From: an uncultured Eubacteriales bacterium
Lineage (GTDB): Bacteria; Bacillota; Clostridia; Lachnospirales; Lachnospiraceae
Assembly: GCA_900318615.1 (NCBI GenBank)
Contig: ONLK01000007.1
Span: 1-45,142 of the forward strand
DNA length: 45,142 nt
Direction: 5' to 3'
Part shown: positions 1 to 7,631 of the stretch, piece by piece
Layout of the letters: the number at the start of each line of letters is the position of its first letter
Position numbering within the stretch: position 1 is the first letter of the stretch
Position numbers and translations under genes: made by a program
The notes under the pieces: generated by a model
The model's database searches: none
What the model was told of the DNA's origin: nothing
The model's input: only the letters and a program-made list of their open reading frames with translations

Positions 1-25
1 TCAAATCTTACTCCCGCAACTTTAT

Positions 26-98
<73 letters not shown>

Positions 99-115
99 TT
101 TTTTTGTATGTCTGC

Positions 116-188
116 GGGATATTAGCTCAGGCGGTAGAGCACTTGACTTTTAATCAAGGTGTCCGGGGTTCGAGTCCCCGATGTCTCA
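116..188 (+). tRNA. tRNA-Lys (TTT)
   Basis: A 73-nt cloverleaf is visible. The acceptor arm gggatat pairs with atgtctc (181-187) using G-T wobbles, with A188 as discriminator. The anticodon stem cttga/tcaag encloses the loop cttttaa, giving anticodon TTT at 149-151. The T-arm is ccggggttcgagtccccg. CCA is not encoded. A terminator follows at 201. Confidence 0.97.
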
Positions 189-200
189 TTTAAATTAATT

Positions 201-229
201 AAAAAAGCTCCGGTTCCGGAGCTTTTTTT
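201..229 (+). terminator. Intrinsic terminator of the tRNA-Phe/tRNA-Lys unit
   Basis: The inverted repeat agctccgg/ccggagct (206-213 and 216-223) has only TT between the arms and is followed by a run of seven T. It ends the tRNA transcript before the convergent gene at 275-529. The A-run on the other side could let it act on the minus strand too. Confidence 0.9.
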
Positions 230-274
230 GTGAAGGCGGCGAGCCGGAAGCCATGATGCAAGCCTGCCTGAATA

Positions 275-529
275 TCATGATGATGCCAGAGCCTGCTTTA
301 ATGCCTTCGCAATCTGATCCGGGCAGGATGTTCTCTTAAAACCGCAGGTAATTCCTTCCAGCTTGTCGATTGCGTCTTGTGCATCCATTCCTTCTATGAG
401 AACGGCAATTCCCTTCAGATTTCCGTTGCAGCCATTGGTAACGCGAAGGTTGCGTACCCTGGTTCCGTCCAGATCAAATTCAATTTTTGTGGAGCATGTC
501 CCGCGCGGGATATAAGAATACGATGTCAT
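275..529 (-). CDS. TSCPD domain-containing small protein
   Basis: This is an 84-residue protein built almost entirely of a TSCPD domain, with the signature residues TSCPDQIAKAL near the C-terminus. The same domain closes the C-terminus of B12-dependent (class II) ribonucleotide reductases, where its cysteine is thought to bind metal. Stand-alone copies of about 80-90 residues are common in Clostridia and have no established function. Cysteines are present in GTCST, TNGCNG, ITCGF and TSCPD, which suggests metal or redox chemistry (inference). The ATG at 529 is preceded by GGGAGG at a 9-nt distance. The gene is monocistronic and converges on the tRNA pair. Confidence 0.85.
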   Translation of the reverse strand: MTSYSYIPRGTCSTKIEFDLDGTRVRNLRVTNGCNGNLKGIAVLIEGMDAQDAIDKLEGITCGFKRTSCPDQIAKALKQALASS

Positions 530-716
530 GTGAAGGCGCCTCCCTTTGTCAAAGATAGAACATATCTCTTAAATATTGATTTCATGGAAAAATTCAAAAG
601 ATTAATTATATTGTAACAGAATAATCCTGTTAAAATTATGGAAACTTAGTTATTATATAGGAGTGACTTCGAATTTGCAAGAAACGAGACGCAAATTCAT
701 CGGAAAGGGAGTTCGT

Positions 717-1415
717 ATGAATAGAATTGGCATTATCGGTGCAATGGAAATTGAAGTTGCCCAGCTAAAAAAGGATATGGAAAACGCACAGCGTGTTGTG
801 AAGGCTGGCATGGAGTTTGTGGAGGGTACGCTGAAGGGAAAACAGGCGGTGGTTGTACGAAGCGGTGTTGGCAAAGTCAACGCAGCAGCCTGCGCACAGA
901 TCCTCGCAGATGTTTTTGAATGCGATGCTGTGATCAATACCGGTATTGCGGGATCTTTGAATCCGGACATTAATATAGGAGACATTGTAATTTCCACGGA
1001 TGCCGTTCACTATGATGTGGACGCGCATGTTTTTGGATATGCTCCAGGACAGGTTCCACAGATGAATGTTTTTTCTTTTGCTGCGGATGAAAGCCTGGCG
1101 CAGAAGGCAGTTAAGGTATGCGCGCGCGTCAACCCGGAAATTACCGCCCGCCGCGGACGTATCGCCAGCGGCGACCGCTTTGTCGCCGACCATAGTGTTA
1201 AGGAATGGATCCGGAATACTTTTCATGCGGACTGCTGTGAAATGGAAGGGGCGGCGATCGCACAGACATGCTATCTTAATTCCATTCCGTTTATAATTGT
1301 ACGCGCTATTTCCGATAAAGCAGACAACAGCGCACAGGAAGATTATGATGTATTTGAAAAAAAGGCAGCACAGCATTCCTGGCAGCTGGTGGAGGGACTG
1401 ATGGCGGAGATATGA
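717..1415 (+). CDS. mtnN: 5'-methylthioadenosine/S-adenosylhomocysteine nucleosidase
   Basis: This enzyme hydrolyses methylthioadenosine and S-adenosylhomocysteine to adenine plus the thioribose product, feeding methionine salvage and, in many bacteria, autoinducer-2 precursor formation. The 232-residue length is normal. Family landmarks are GIIGAMEIE at the N-terminus (the second Glu is the likely general acid region), GVGKVNAA, INTGIAGSL, the ribose-binding CCEMEGAAIA and the catalytic-Asp motif RAISDKAD. The frame is open upstream from a GTG at 663, but the ATG at 717 is preceded by GGAAAGGGA with good spacing and starts exactly at the conserved N-terminus. It is a single gene; the spacer downstream holds a tandem repeat. 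Confidence 0.95.
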   Translation: MNRIGIIGAMEIEVAQLKKDMENAQRVVKAGMEFVEGTLKGKQAVVVRSGVGKVNAAACAQILADVFECDAVINTGIAGSLNPDINIGDIVISTDAVHYDVDAHVFGYAPGQVPQMNVFSFAADESLAQKAVKVCARVNPEITARRGRIASGDRFVADHSVKEWIRNTFHADCCEMEGAAIAQTCYLNSIPFIIVRAISDKADNSAQEDYDVFEKKAAQHSWQLVEGLMAEI

Positions 1416-1504
1416 CGGTGTAATGCGGGAAGGCCGCAGCCGGTTATATCCGGATTGTTCTATTCCGAATAGTGATAAACTGAAAAGAAAGAAGACGAAC
1501 TGGC

Positions 1505-1580
1505 GAAGTTCGTTTTGTTCTAAAAAGTTAGTTTTATTCTAAGAAGTTAGTTTTGTTCTAAGAAGTTAGTTTTGTCCTGG
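1505..1580 (+). repeat. 19-bp tandem repeat, 4 copies
   Basis: Four head-to-tail copies of a 19-bp unit of the form gaagttagttttgttctaa occupy 1505-1523, 1524-1542, 1543-1561 and 1562-1580. Copies differ at one to four positions. The last copy abuts the AAGGAGAG ribosome binding site of the next gene (1581-1588), so the array forms the 5' untranslated region of that gene. Each unit carries a TTAG...CTAA mini inverted repeat. Confidence 0.95.
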
Positions 1581-1593
1581 AAGGAGAGTCTAA

Positions 1594-3243
1594 ATGGCAG
1601 GGAATAATTATCATAATGACAACGATTACCGGCGCTATGAACAGGAGAGAGCAGCGCGAAACCGGAGGAGAGCTGAACTTCGAAGAAAGCAGGCAAGAAG
1701 AAGGCATATTCTCTATGCGTGTATTGCGGTGCTGCTGCTGGTAATTGTTCTTGTACCGGTTGTAAATTTCATGTATCGCGGCAAAAATAAAAAAACAGAC
1801 GGCGGGGCGGATACCGTATATCAGGAGAATACGGTTCAGAACGAAAACGGCACACAGACAGGACTGTCATCAGACGGTAATAATTCGGATGGTGCCGTGA
1901 CCGTTTCCGGCGACAGTCAGGATGATGGTTCAGGTTCGGCATCCTCCGGTTCAGATACGGCATCAACGGATACCGCCGCATCGGAGGGCGTATCCGGAAC
2001 AGATGTGATGTCACAGGCACAGCTGATGGCAGCGCAGTATGATTATGACGGAGCCATCGCGCTTCTTCAGGAAAAGGCAGATTCGGCGGACAGCAGTGTA
2101 GCGGATGCCATTAATAAGTACACGGACGCGAAAGCGAACTGCTATGCGGTCGATGTCACTACCGTTCCGCATGTGTTCTTCCATTCTCTGATCAATGATG
2201 ACCGTGCGTTCGATGTGAATACACTGGGCGCGGATCGTGTTCGTGCGAACAATGCGGCCATGACCACGGTTACGGAATTTAACACCATGATTGAAGATAT
2301 GTACGAGGCAGGATATGTCCTTGTCAGTCTGGATGATCTTTGTGTAAAGACACAAAACGCGGACGGTACGACCGCCATATCGAAGAATACCAGTCTGATG
2401 CTTCCGCAGGGGAAAAAGGCACTGATTATGTCGGAAGATGACCTTAGCTATTATCACAGCTATGGCATTGGTACCCAGGGATATGCAACAAAGATGGTGC
2501 TGGACGAAAACGGAAAGCCGAAATGTGAATATACCGATGAGAACGGGGAAACGCATATCGGCGATTACGACATGGTACCTCTGATTGATTCGTTTATTGA
2601 GCAGCATCCGGACTTCTCTTATCACGGAGCACGTCCGACGGTGGCGCTGACCGGCTATAACGGCGTGCTGGGGTACCGCACCAATGACTACTATAAGGAT
2701 ATTAATGATCCTCACCTGGATCCGGATCAGATACAGTGGCTGAAGGACCATCCGGACTACAGTTATGAGAAGGACTGCGCAGATGCAACAGCGATTGCAG
2801 AGGCCATGAAGGCGGAAGGCTGGACGTTTGCCAGTCACACCTACGGACATTTGAATGCGACCGATACAAGCGCAGAGAAGCTGCAGGCAGACAATGAACG
2901 CTGGAAGATAGCTGCCGGATCCATCGTCGGACCGACGGATAAGATTATTTTTGCATTCGGAGCAGATATCGGACAGGTGGGCGGTTACACGGAGGATAAT
3001 CAGAAATTCACTTATTTCCGAAGTCAGGGCTTTGATATCTTCTGCAATGTCGACGGAAATATTGGCTGGACAGAGTTTGGAAAGGATTATATGAGGACCG
3101 GCCGTGTGGCTCTGGACGGATACACCATGTATCAGGCGATGAACAGCCAGGATCCCTATGCTTCAGACTATGAAAAACTGGGAATTCATGATGTAAGCAC
3201 ATTCTTTAATTCAAAACGCCCGACACCGATCACATCCGAATAA
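1594..3243 (+). CDS. Membrane-anchored polysaccharide deacetylase family protein
   Basis: This 549-residue protein has a basic N-terminus, one membrane segment (about residues 39-60), a Ser/Thr/Gly/Asp-rich linker to about residue 135, and a C-terminal NodB-like domain. The first catalytic motif, TFDD in classical members, appears here as MSEDDL (Asp282/Asp283); the second metal-binding motif is SHTYGH (His415 and His419). These proteins remove N- or O-acetyl groups from cell-wall or extracellular glycans; the substrate cannot be told from sequence. ATG at 1594 follows AAGGAGAG. The protein would face outwards with the catalytic domain on the wall side. The altered first motif makes specificity, and possibly activity, uncertain. 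Confidence 0.85.
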   Translation: MAGNNYHNDNDYRRYEQERAARNRRRAELRRKQARRRHILYACIAVLLLVIVLVPVVNFMYRGKNKKTDGGADTVYQENTVQNENGTQTGLSSDGNNSDGAVTVSGDSQDDGSGSASSGSDTASTDTAASEGVSGTDVMSQAQLMAAQYDYDGAIALLQEKADSADSSVADAINKYTDAKANCYAVDVTTVPHVFFHSLINDDRAFDVNTLGADRVRANNAAMTTVTEFNTMIEDMYEAGYVLVSLDDLCVKTQNADGTTAISKNTSLMLPQGKKALIMSEDDLSYYHSYGIGTQGYATKMVLDENGKPKCEYTDENGETHIGDYDMVPLIDSFIEQHPDFSYHGARPTVALTGYNGVLGYRTNDYYKDINDPHLDPDQIQWLKDHPDYSYEKDCADATAIAEAMKAEGWTFASHTYGHLNATDTSAEKLQADNERWKIAAGSIVGPTDKIIFAFGADIGQVGGYTEDNQKFTYFRSQGFDIFCNVDGNIGWTEFGKDYMRTGRVALDGYTMYQAMNSQDPYASDYEKLGIHDVSTFFNSKRPTPITSE

Positions 3244-3327
3244 CACAGGGATAAGGGCACTGACGCAGTGCAGTCAAATAACACGGCGGGAAGAGCGCTG
3301 CCGCATTCTTATGTAAATCAGGAACAA

Positions 3328-3383
3328 AAAAAGACCGATGCATTCAGCACGTTCAGTGTCTGCGCAGCGGTCTTTTTATTTTT
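3328..3383 (+). terminator. Terminator between convergent genes (probably bidirectional)
   Basis: aaaaagaccg (3328-3337) pairs with cggtcttttt (3368-3377), with an inner cagcac/gtg-ctg helix. A long T-rich tail follows on the plus strand and an A-run precedes the hairpin, so it can serve the deacetylase gene and the convergent minus-strand gene at 3423. Confidence 0.8.
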
Positions 3384-3422
3384 TATTTTTTGATCTTCTG
3401 TTTTTTTCGTTTATTTATTTCT

Positions 3423-3683
3423 TTACTCTTCCAGCACCTGAATTTCCAGACAGTCGAAAGGAATTTCTTCTATAAAACTATCCTGATAGAATTTGACGCG
3501 GCTGTGCCGCTTGAATTCATCAATATTCGACTGCAGCCAGATCGGTATTTCCAGATCGAAACGGCAGCAGATCTGTGACAGCCCTTCCTTTATTTTATGA
3601 GTGCGGGTATCCTCCGTGTTGATTTCGATCGTTTCATCGCGCACAATGTGATTATTCTTCCAGATCTTTGCCCAGATACGCAA
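3423..3683 (-). CDS. Conserved hypothetical protein (86 aa)
   Basis: This small soluble protein has no recognised catalytic motif. Its pattern (MRIWAK at the start, TRTHK, PIWLQSNIDEFKRH, FYQDSFIEEI and LEIQV at the end) matches a short uncharacterised family I recall from Lachnospiraceae genomes. The start is TTG at 3683, chosen because GGAGG lies 7-8 nt upstream and because it gives the family-like N-terminus. It lies 52 nt downstream of the serine hydrolase gene and could be co-transcribed with it. No function is proposed. Confidence 0.75.
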   Translation of the reverse strand: MRIWAKIWKNNHIVRDETIEINTEDTRTHKIKEGLSQICCRFDLEIPIWLQSNIDEFKRHSRVKFYQDSFIEEIPFDCLEIQVLEE

Positions 3684-3735
3684 GAATTCAACCTCCGAAT
3701 TTCATCTGTAATAAGTGTCAAACAAGTTCCGGCCT

Positions 3736-4980
3736 TCAGTCCACCCCTTCCGATTGCAGTGCCGGGAAAAGGTGGTTCCAGGACGCGGATGTGTCCGTGC
3801 ACAGGGAGCGGTAGACCTGGCTGCTGATCTGCTGAATTTCATGTTGAGCTGTATCCTTGCTGTCCCAGCTGTTGGACAGGACAACCAGAATATAGTCGCA
3901 TTCCGGTGCATAAACAACAGCGGCATCATTTTCCGTATCGCTGGTCTCACCGGTTTTGTTTCCCACGCTTATCCCATCGGGAAGTCCGGCCGGAATTTTA
4001 TAACGCGTCTGCTGATTCAGCATCCAGTCCTCTGCCTGCCCGCATTCGGAACGGGAACCGAAGGTCCGATGGTAAACGCGGGTCAGAAGTTCGCCTACAT
4101 CCGCTGCGGTAACCTGATTGAAATGGTCGGGGTCAAGAATAGTTTCTTCATCTTCAAAACCATTGTATTCGTGAGTGCCGCTGCTGTAGCCCTCCTGTTC
4201 GATATATTCATTCACTTTTTTAATGCCGGCCGACAAATCGCCGTCCCCGAGCTTTTCCAGAAGAGCATTTGCCGCGGTATTGCTGCTGACGGTGATCATA
4301 TTGGAAAGCAGGGTTGTGACCTCCTCGGAGCGCGCGAGCGTATCATTATCCATGGCCTGGAAAACGGTTCCGAGAATGAACAGTTTCATGAGACTGGCGC
4401 TTCGCTGCGGAGTATCATTGAGAACAAACGATTCATCCGTTTTCAGATTACAGACATAAACCGACCATGTTCCGTCATATGAAGTAAGCATCGCTTCAAG
4501 TGAAGATTTCAGCATCGCCAGGCTTCGCTCTTTTCCCCCTTTCAGAGGCGGGAGATCCGGATACAGATAATCGGTCAGGATATACTGGCCTGCGAGTGCA
4601 TCAAAAGTGAAATCCTTCTCTTCGTCCGGGACAGAGCATGCCCAGGTAAAGTCCTGACCGAAAGACGCCCGGGCTAAGATCAGATCTGTGCGTAAGGTAT
4701 CCTCACGGATGGCAGAGACCGGCCCGGTTTCCGTCTCTGATTCTGTTTCATCGATACTTTCGCTGCGTTCCCCGCCTTTTTCGGTATTTTCAACAGCTTC
4801 GTCCGCGCCGGGAAGTTCACCTTCCGTTTCTGCTTCCGCGTTTTGTGCCCCCTGCCGCTGATCCCGTCCGATAATGTCGCTGCTTGTGTAAAATTTCGGT
4901 GCCATCCGGCATCCCGAAAGTGCTGCCGATACAGCAGCCGCGGTTAAAGCCAGGAGTGTTTTCTGCTTGTTCATGGTCAT
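3736..4980 (-). CDS. Lipoprotein serine hydrolase, class A beta-lactamase fold
   Basis: This 414-residue protein starts with a lipoprotein signal peptide ending in LSGC (Cys24), followed by an acidic Glu/Thr-rich linker and a penicillin-recognising domain. Motif 1 is SLMK (Ser196/Lys199), motif 2 is SSN (232-234) and motif 3 is KTG (342-344), in the order and spacing of class A beta-lactamases. The Glu166 loop is not clear; EETILD before VTAADVG is the best candidate. It may be a beta-lactamase or a related wall-modifying serine hydrolase. The ATG at 4980 is chosen over the longer frame (to 5088) because GAGGTGG lies just upstream and the signal peptide begins here. It is transcribed divergently from the pyrophosphatase gene. 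Confidence 0.85.
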   Translation of the reverse strand: MTMNKQKTLLALTAAAVSAALSGCRMAPKFYTSSDIIGRDQRQGAQNAEAETEGELPGADEAVENTEKGGERSESIDETESETETGPVSAIREDTLRTDLILARASFGQDFTWACSVPDEEKDFTFDALAGQYILTDYLYPDLPPLKGGKERSLAMLKSSLEAMLTSYDGTWSVYVCNLKTDESFVLNDTPQRSASLMKLFILGTVFQAMDNDTLARSEEVTTLLSNMITVSSNTAANALLEKLGDGDLSAGIKKVNEYIEQEGYSSGTHEYNGFEDEETILDPDHFNQVTAADVGELLTRVYHRTFGSRSECGQAEDWMLNQQTRYKIPAGLPDGISVGNKTGETSDTENDAAVVYAPECDYILVVLSNSWDSKDTAQHEIQQISSQVYRSLCTDTSASWNHLFPALQSEGVD

Positions 4981-5000
4981 ATCTGCCACCTCGTATCCGA

Positions 5001-5030
5001 ATAATAGCACGCTTTCCGCATTATTGTAAA
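5001..5030 (-). promoter_or_regulatory. Promoter of the serine hydrolase gene
   Basis: On the minus strand TTTACA (5030-5025) is followed after 18 bp by TATTAT (5006-5001), which gives a very short leader to the ATG at 4980. A plus-strand TTGTAA-17-TAAACT (5024-5052) overlaps it and may drive the pyrophosphatase gene. The near-palindrome gataa-ac-ttatc (5045-5056) lies between the two genes. Confidence 0.6.
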
Positions 5031-5121
5031 GGACAGAGCGATATGATAAACTTATCAGCAGAATGAAACCTGACAGGTTGCCGGACAAAACAACAGTTTG
5101 TTGCAGACGGGGGGTTGTAAA

Positions 5122-6837
5122 GTGGAAGAAAATACAGTGGAAGAGAAGAAAAGGGAAGAGAAGTCATTGAAGAATAACAAAAGGACGGTATGTGTTGTCG
5201 GCCATAAGAATCCGGATACGGATTCTATATGCTCCGCCATTTCATACGCGTATCTGAAAAATGTTCTGGATCCGGATAAAACGTACAAGGCATGCCGTGC
5301 GGGTCAGATTGCGCCGGAGACGCAGTACGTGCTGGACACATTCGGGTTTGAAACGCCCATTTACCTGACCAATATCGGAACCCGCGTCAAAGACATGGAA
5401 ATCCGCCAGGTTCCGGGTGTCACCGGTGATATTTCCGTACGCAGGGCATGGAAGCTGATGCGTGAGCAGAATGTATTTACACTTCCGATTACGGACGACG
5501 AGAACAAGCTGCACGGACTGATCACAATCAATGACATCGCCAAATCGTACATGGACGAGACGGACAGCGCCATCGTTTCGCGGGCGAAAACTCCCTATAA
5601 GAATATCCTGGAAACCCTGAATGCCCGGATGGTGGTGGGAGATGAAAATTCCTGCTTTGAGCAGGGCAAGGTTATCATTGCCGCAGCCAACCCGGATGTC
5701 ATGGAAAATTACATCGATGAACACGACATGGTCGTTCTTGGAAACCGTTATGAATCGCAGCTTTGCGCAATTGAGATGAAAGCCGGCTGCATTGTCATCT
5801 GCCTGGGCACGCCGGCTTCCAAGACCATCAGGATCATTGCCGCGGAACATGGCTGCAGCGTTATTGAGACACCGCTGGACACCTACGAGGTTGCCCGCCG
5901 CATTAATCAGAGTATGCCGATTTCTTTCTTCATGAAGGCGGATAAGCTGATTACCTTCCATAAAAATGATTATACCGACGAGATCAAGGACATTATGTCC
6001 AGCAAGCGGTTCCGCGATTTCCCGATCCTCAATAAGAACGATGAGTACATCGGCATGATCTCCCGCCGGAACCTGCTGGGTGTCCGCAAACGCGCGGTCA
6101 TTCTGGTGGATCACAATGAAATTGAGCAGGCGGTCGACAATGTAATGGATGCGGAAATTCTGGAGATTCTGGATCATCACAAGGTAGGATCCATCGAAAC
6201 GATGAATCCGGTTTATTTCCGCAACGAACCGGTCGGCTGTACGGGTACCATCATCTGGAAAATCTATCATGAAAATAATGTAGAGATTCCGAAGAATATC
6301 GCCGGACTTCTTTGCAGCGCTATTCTTTCGGATACTCTGATGTTCCGCTCGCCTACCTGCACAATGTTCGATAAGATGGCCGTGGAAGAACTGGCAGGCA
6401 TTGCCGGAATCAACAGTGAGGAACACGCGAAGAAGATGTTCTCCGCGGGGTCGCAGCTGGCCAGCAAAACGCCGGAGGAAATTTACTATCAGGATTTCAA
6501 GAAATTCTCAGTCAATGACGTTGAGTTCGGAATCGGGCAGGTGAACTCGATGGATCAGAGTGAACTTGATGATATCGAGAGGAGAATGATCCCATACCTG
6601 GATAACGCGACACAGGAGCATGGAATGGATATCATGATTTTCATGATGACCAATATTCTGACAGAAACCACCAGAGCTCTGTGTTACGGACCGCTTGCGA
6701 AAGATGTCATGAACCTGGCGTATCCGGATGTGAGGACAGAGGGAAATATATTCATTCTGCCGCAGATTGTGTCCAGAAAGAAACAGCTGGTACCGGCGCT
6801 TATGCAGGCGATCAGCCGCAATAACAACGAGGTATGA
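5122..6837 (+). CDS. ppaC: CBS/DRTGG-type manganese-dependent inorganic pyrophosphatase (family II)
   Basis: This enzyme hydrolyses pyrophosphate to phosphate. The 571-residue length is that of the regulated form: an N-terminal DHH domain (GHKNPDTDS near residue 27), a CBS domain, a DRTGG domain, a second CBS domain (around ITFHKNDYTDEI), then the rest of the DHH domain (LVDHNE, ILDHHK near 351) and DHHA2. In this family CBS domains bind adenine nucleotides and DRTGG binds diadenosine polyphosphates. The start is GTG at 5122, with GGGGGG at 5109-5114; the frame is open to 5098. A flavin reductase gene follows after 12 nt, probably in one operon. Confidence 0.93.
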   Translation: MEENTVEEKKREEKSLKNNKRTVCVVGHKNPDTDSICSAISYAYLKNVLDPDKTYKACRAGQIAPETQYVLDTFGFETPIYLTNIGTRVKDMEIRQVPGVTGDISVRRAWKLMREQNVFTLPITDDENKLHGLITINDIAKSYMDETDSAIVSRAKTPYKNILETLNARMVVGDENSCFEQGKVIIAAANPDVMENYIDEHDMVVLGNRYESQLCAIEMKAGCIVICLGTPASKTIRIIAAEHGCSVIETPLDTYEVARRINQSMPISFFMKADKLITFHKNDYTDEIKDIMSSKRFRDFPILNKNDEYIGMISRRNLLGVRKRAVILVDHNEIEQAVDNVMDAEILEILDHHKVGSIETMNPVYFRNEPVGCTGTIIWKIYHENNVEIPKNIAGLLCSAILSDTLMFRSPTCTMFDKMAVEELAGIAGINSEEHAKKMFSAGSQLASKTPEEIYYQDFKKFSVNDVEFGIGQVNSMDQSELDDIERRMIPYLDNATQEHGMDIMIFMMTNILTETTRALCYGPLAKDVMNLAYPDVRTEGNIFILPQIVSRKKQLVPALMQAISRNNNEV

Positions 6838-6849
6838 GGACATAAAAAC

Positions 6850-7425
6850 ATGGGAAGACAGGTCTGGAAAGCCGGAAATATGCTGTATCCCGTTCCCGCA
6901 GTGATGGTCAGCTGCGCCCGGGAGGGTGAAAAACCGAATATTATTACGATCGCCTGGACCGGAACCGTGTGCTCGGATCCGCCTATGGTTTCCATCAGTG
7001 TGAGGCCGGAACGTTTTTCGCACGAGATCATCCGGGATACCGGAGAATTCATTATCAATCTGACAACACAAAAACTGCTTGCTTCGGCGGACTGGTGCGG
7101 GGTGAAATCCGGCAGAGATACGGATAAATTTGCGGCAAGACATCTGACCGCTGTCCCGGGAAACAAGGTTCACTGTCCGCTGATTGCGGAAAGCCCGGTA
7201 AACATAGAGTGCAGGGTTTCACAGATAATACCGCTCGGAAGCCATGATTTATTCCTGGCGAGGGTGCTGGCGGTGGATGTGGATGAACAGTACATGGACG
7301 AAAACGGGAAATTCTGTCTGGACCTTTGCGACCTGACCGTATATTCCCACGGGGTATACCGGGCGCTCGGAAAAGAGCTCGGAACATTCGGGTTCAGCGT
7401 TCGGAAAAGAAGCAAAAGGGGATGA
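6850..7425 (+). CDS. Flavin reductase family protein (FMN-binding split barrel)
   Basis: This 191-residue protein carries the flavin reductase-like domain: VPAVMVSC near the start, TIAWTGTVCSDPPMVSISV, EFIINLTT, and PLIAESPVNIECRV. Members bind FMN and either reduce flavin with NAD(P)H or act as electron-transfer flavoproteins; which applies here is unknown. ATG at 6850 uses a GAGGA that overlaps the stop of the pyrophosphatase gene 12 nt upstream, so translational coupling is likely. Confidence 0.88.
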   Translation: MGRQVWKAGNMLYPVPAVMVSCAREGEKPNIITIAWTGTVCSDPPMVSISVRPERFSHEIIRDTGEFIINLTTQKLLASADWCGVKSGRDTDKFAARHLTAVPGNKVHCPLIAESPVNIECRVSQIIPLGSHDLFLARVLAVDVDEQYMDENGKFCLDLCDLTVYSHGVYRALGKELGTFGFSVRKRSKRG

Positions 7426-7473
7426 GCTTCCGGAACGTTATTGCGTTTGTATTTGCGTTCTGTGACTTTTTTG

Positions 7474-7502
7474 TTTACAAATTGTTGTTATGTTGTTATA
7501 CT
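7474..7502 (+). promoter_or_regulatory. Promoter of murA
   Basis: TTTACA (7474-7479), a 17-bp spacer and TATACT (7497-7502) form a sigma-A type promoter. It predicts a leader of about 120 nt before the murA start. Confidence 0.75.
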
Positions 7503-7508
7503 TGAGTA

Positions 7509-7631
7509 AAACTTTTTTAGGTGCCGGTTTATTTGACGGGGGTAGTGCGGCTTTCCGGCCGCGTTTTATCAGGACCGGCGCTTTCATCTGAAAGTATTTC
7601 GGGGAGTAAAATAAAATTCAGAGGTGTTATG
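7509..7631 (+). promoter_or_regulatory. Structured 5' leader of murA
   Basis: The leader can form an outer helix gtgccggt/accggcgc (7521-7528 with 7574-7581) around an inner hairpin gcggc/gccgc (7547-7551 with 7558-7562), then a small hairpin ctttc/gaaag (7581-7585 with 7590-7594), before GAGGTG and the ATG. No terminator is seen inside it. I do not recognise it as a known riboswitch class. Confidence 0.4.

Noticed and set aside
5242-6426. 394-codon minus-strand frame over the pyrophosphatase gene
   Set aside because: It is a shadow of a conserved plus-strand enzyme, with no start signal and no recognisable family.
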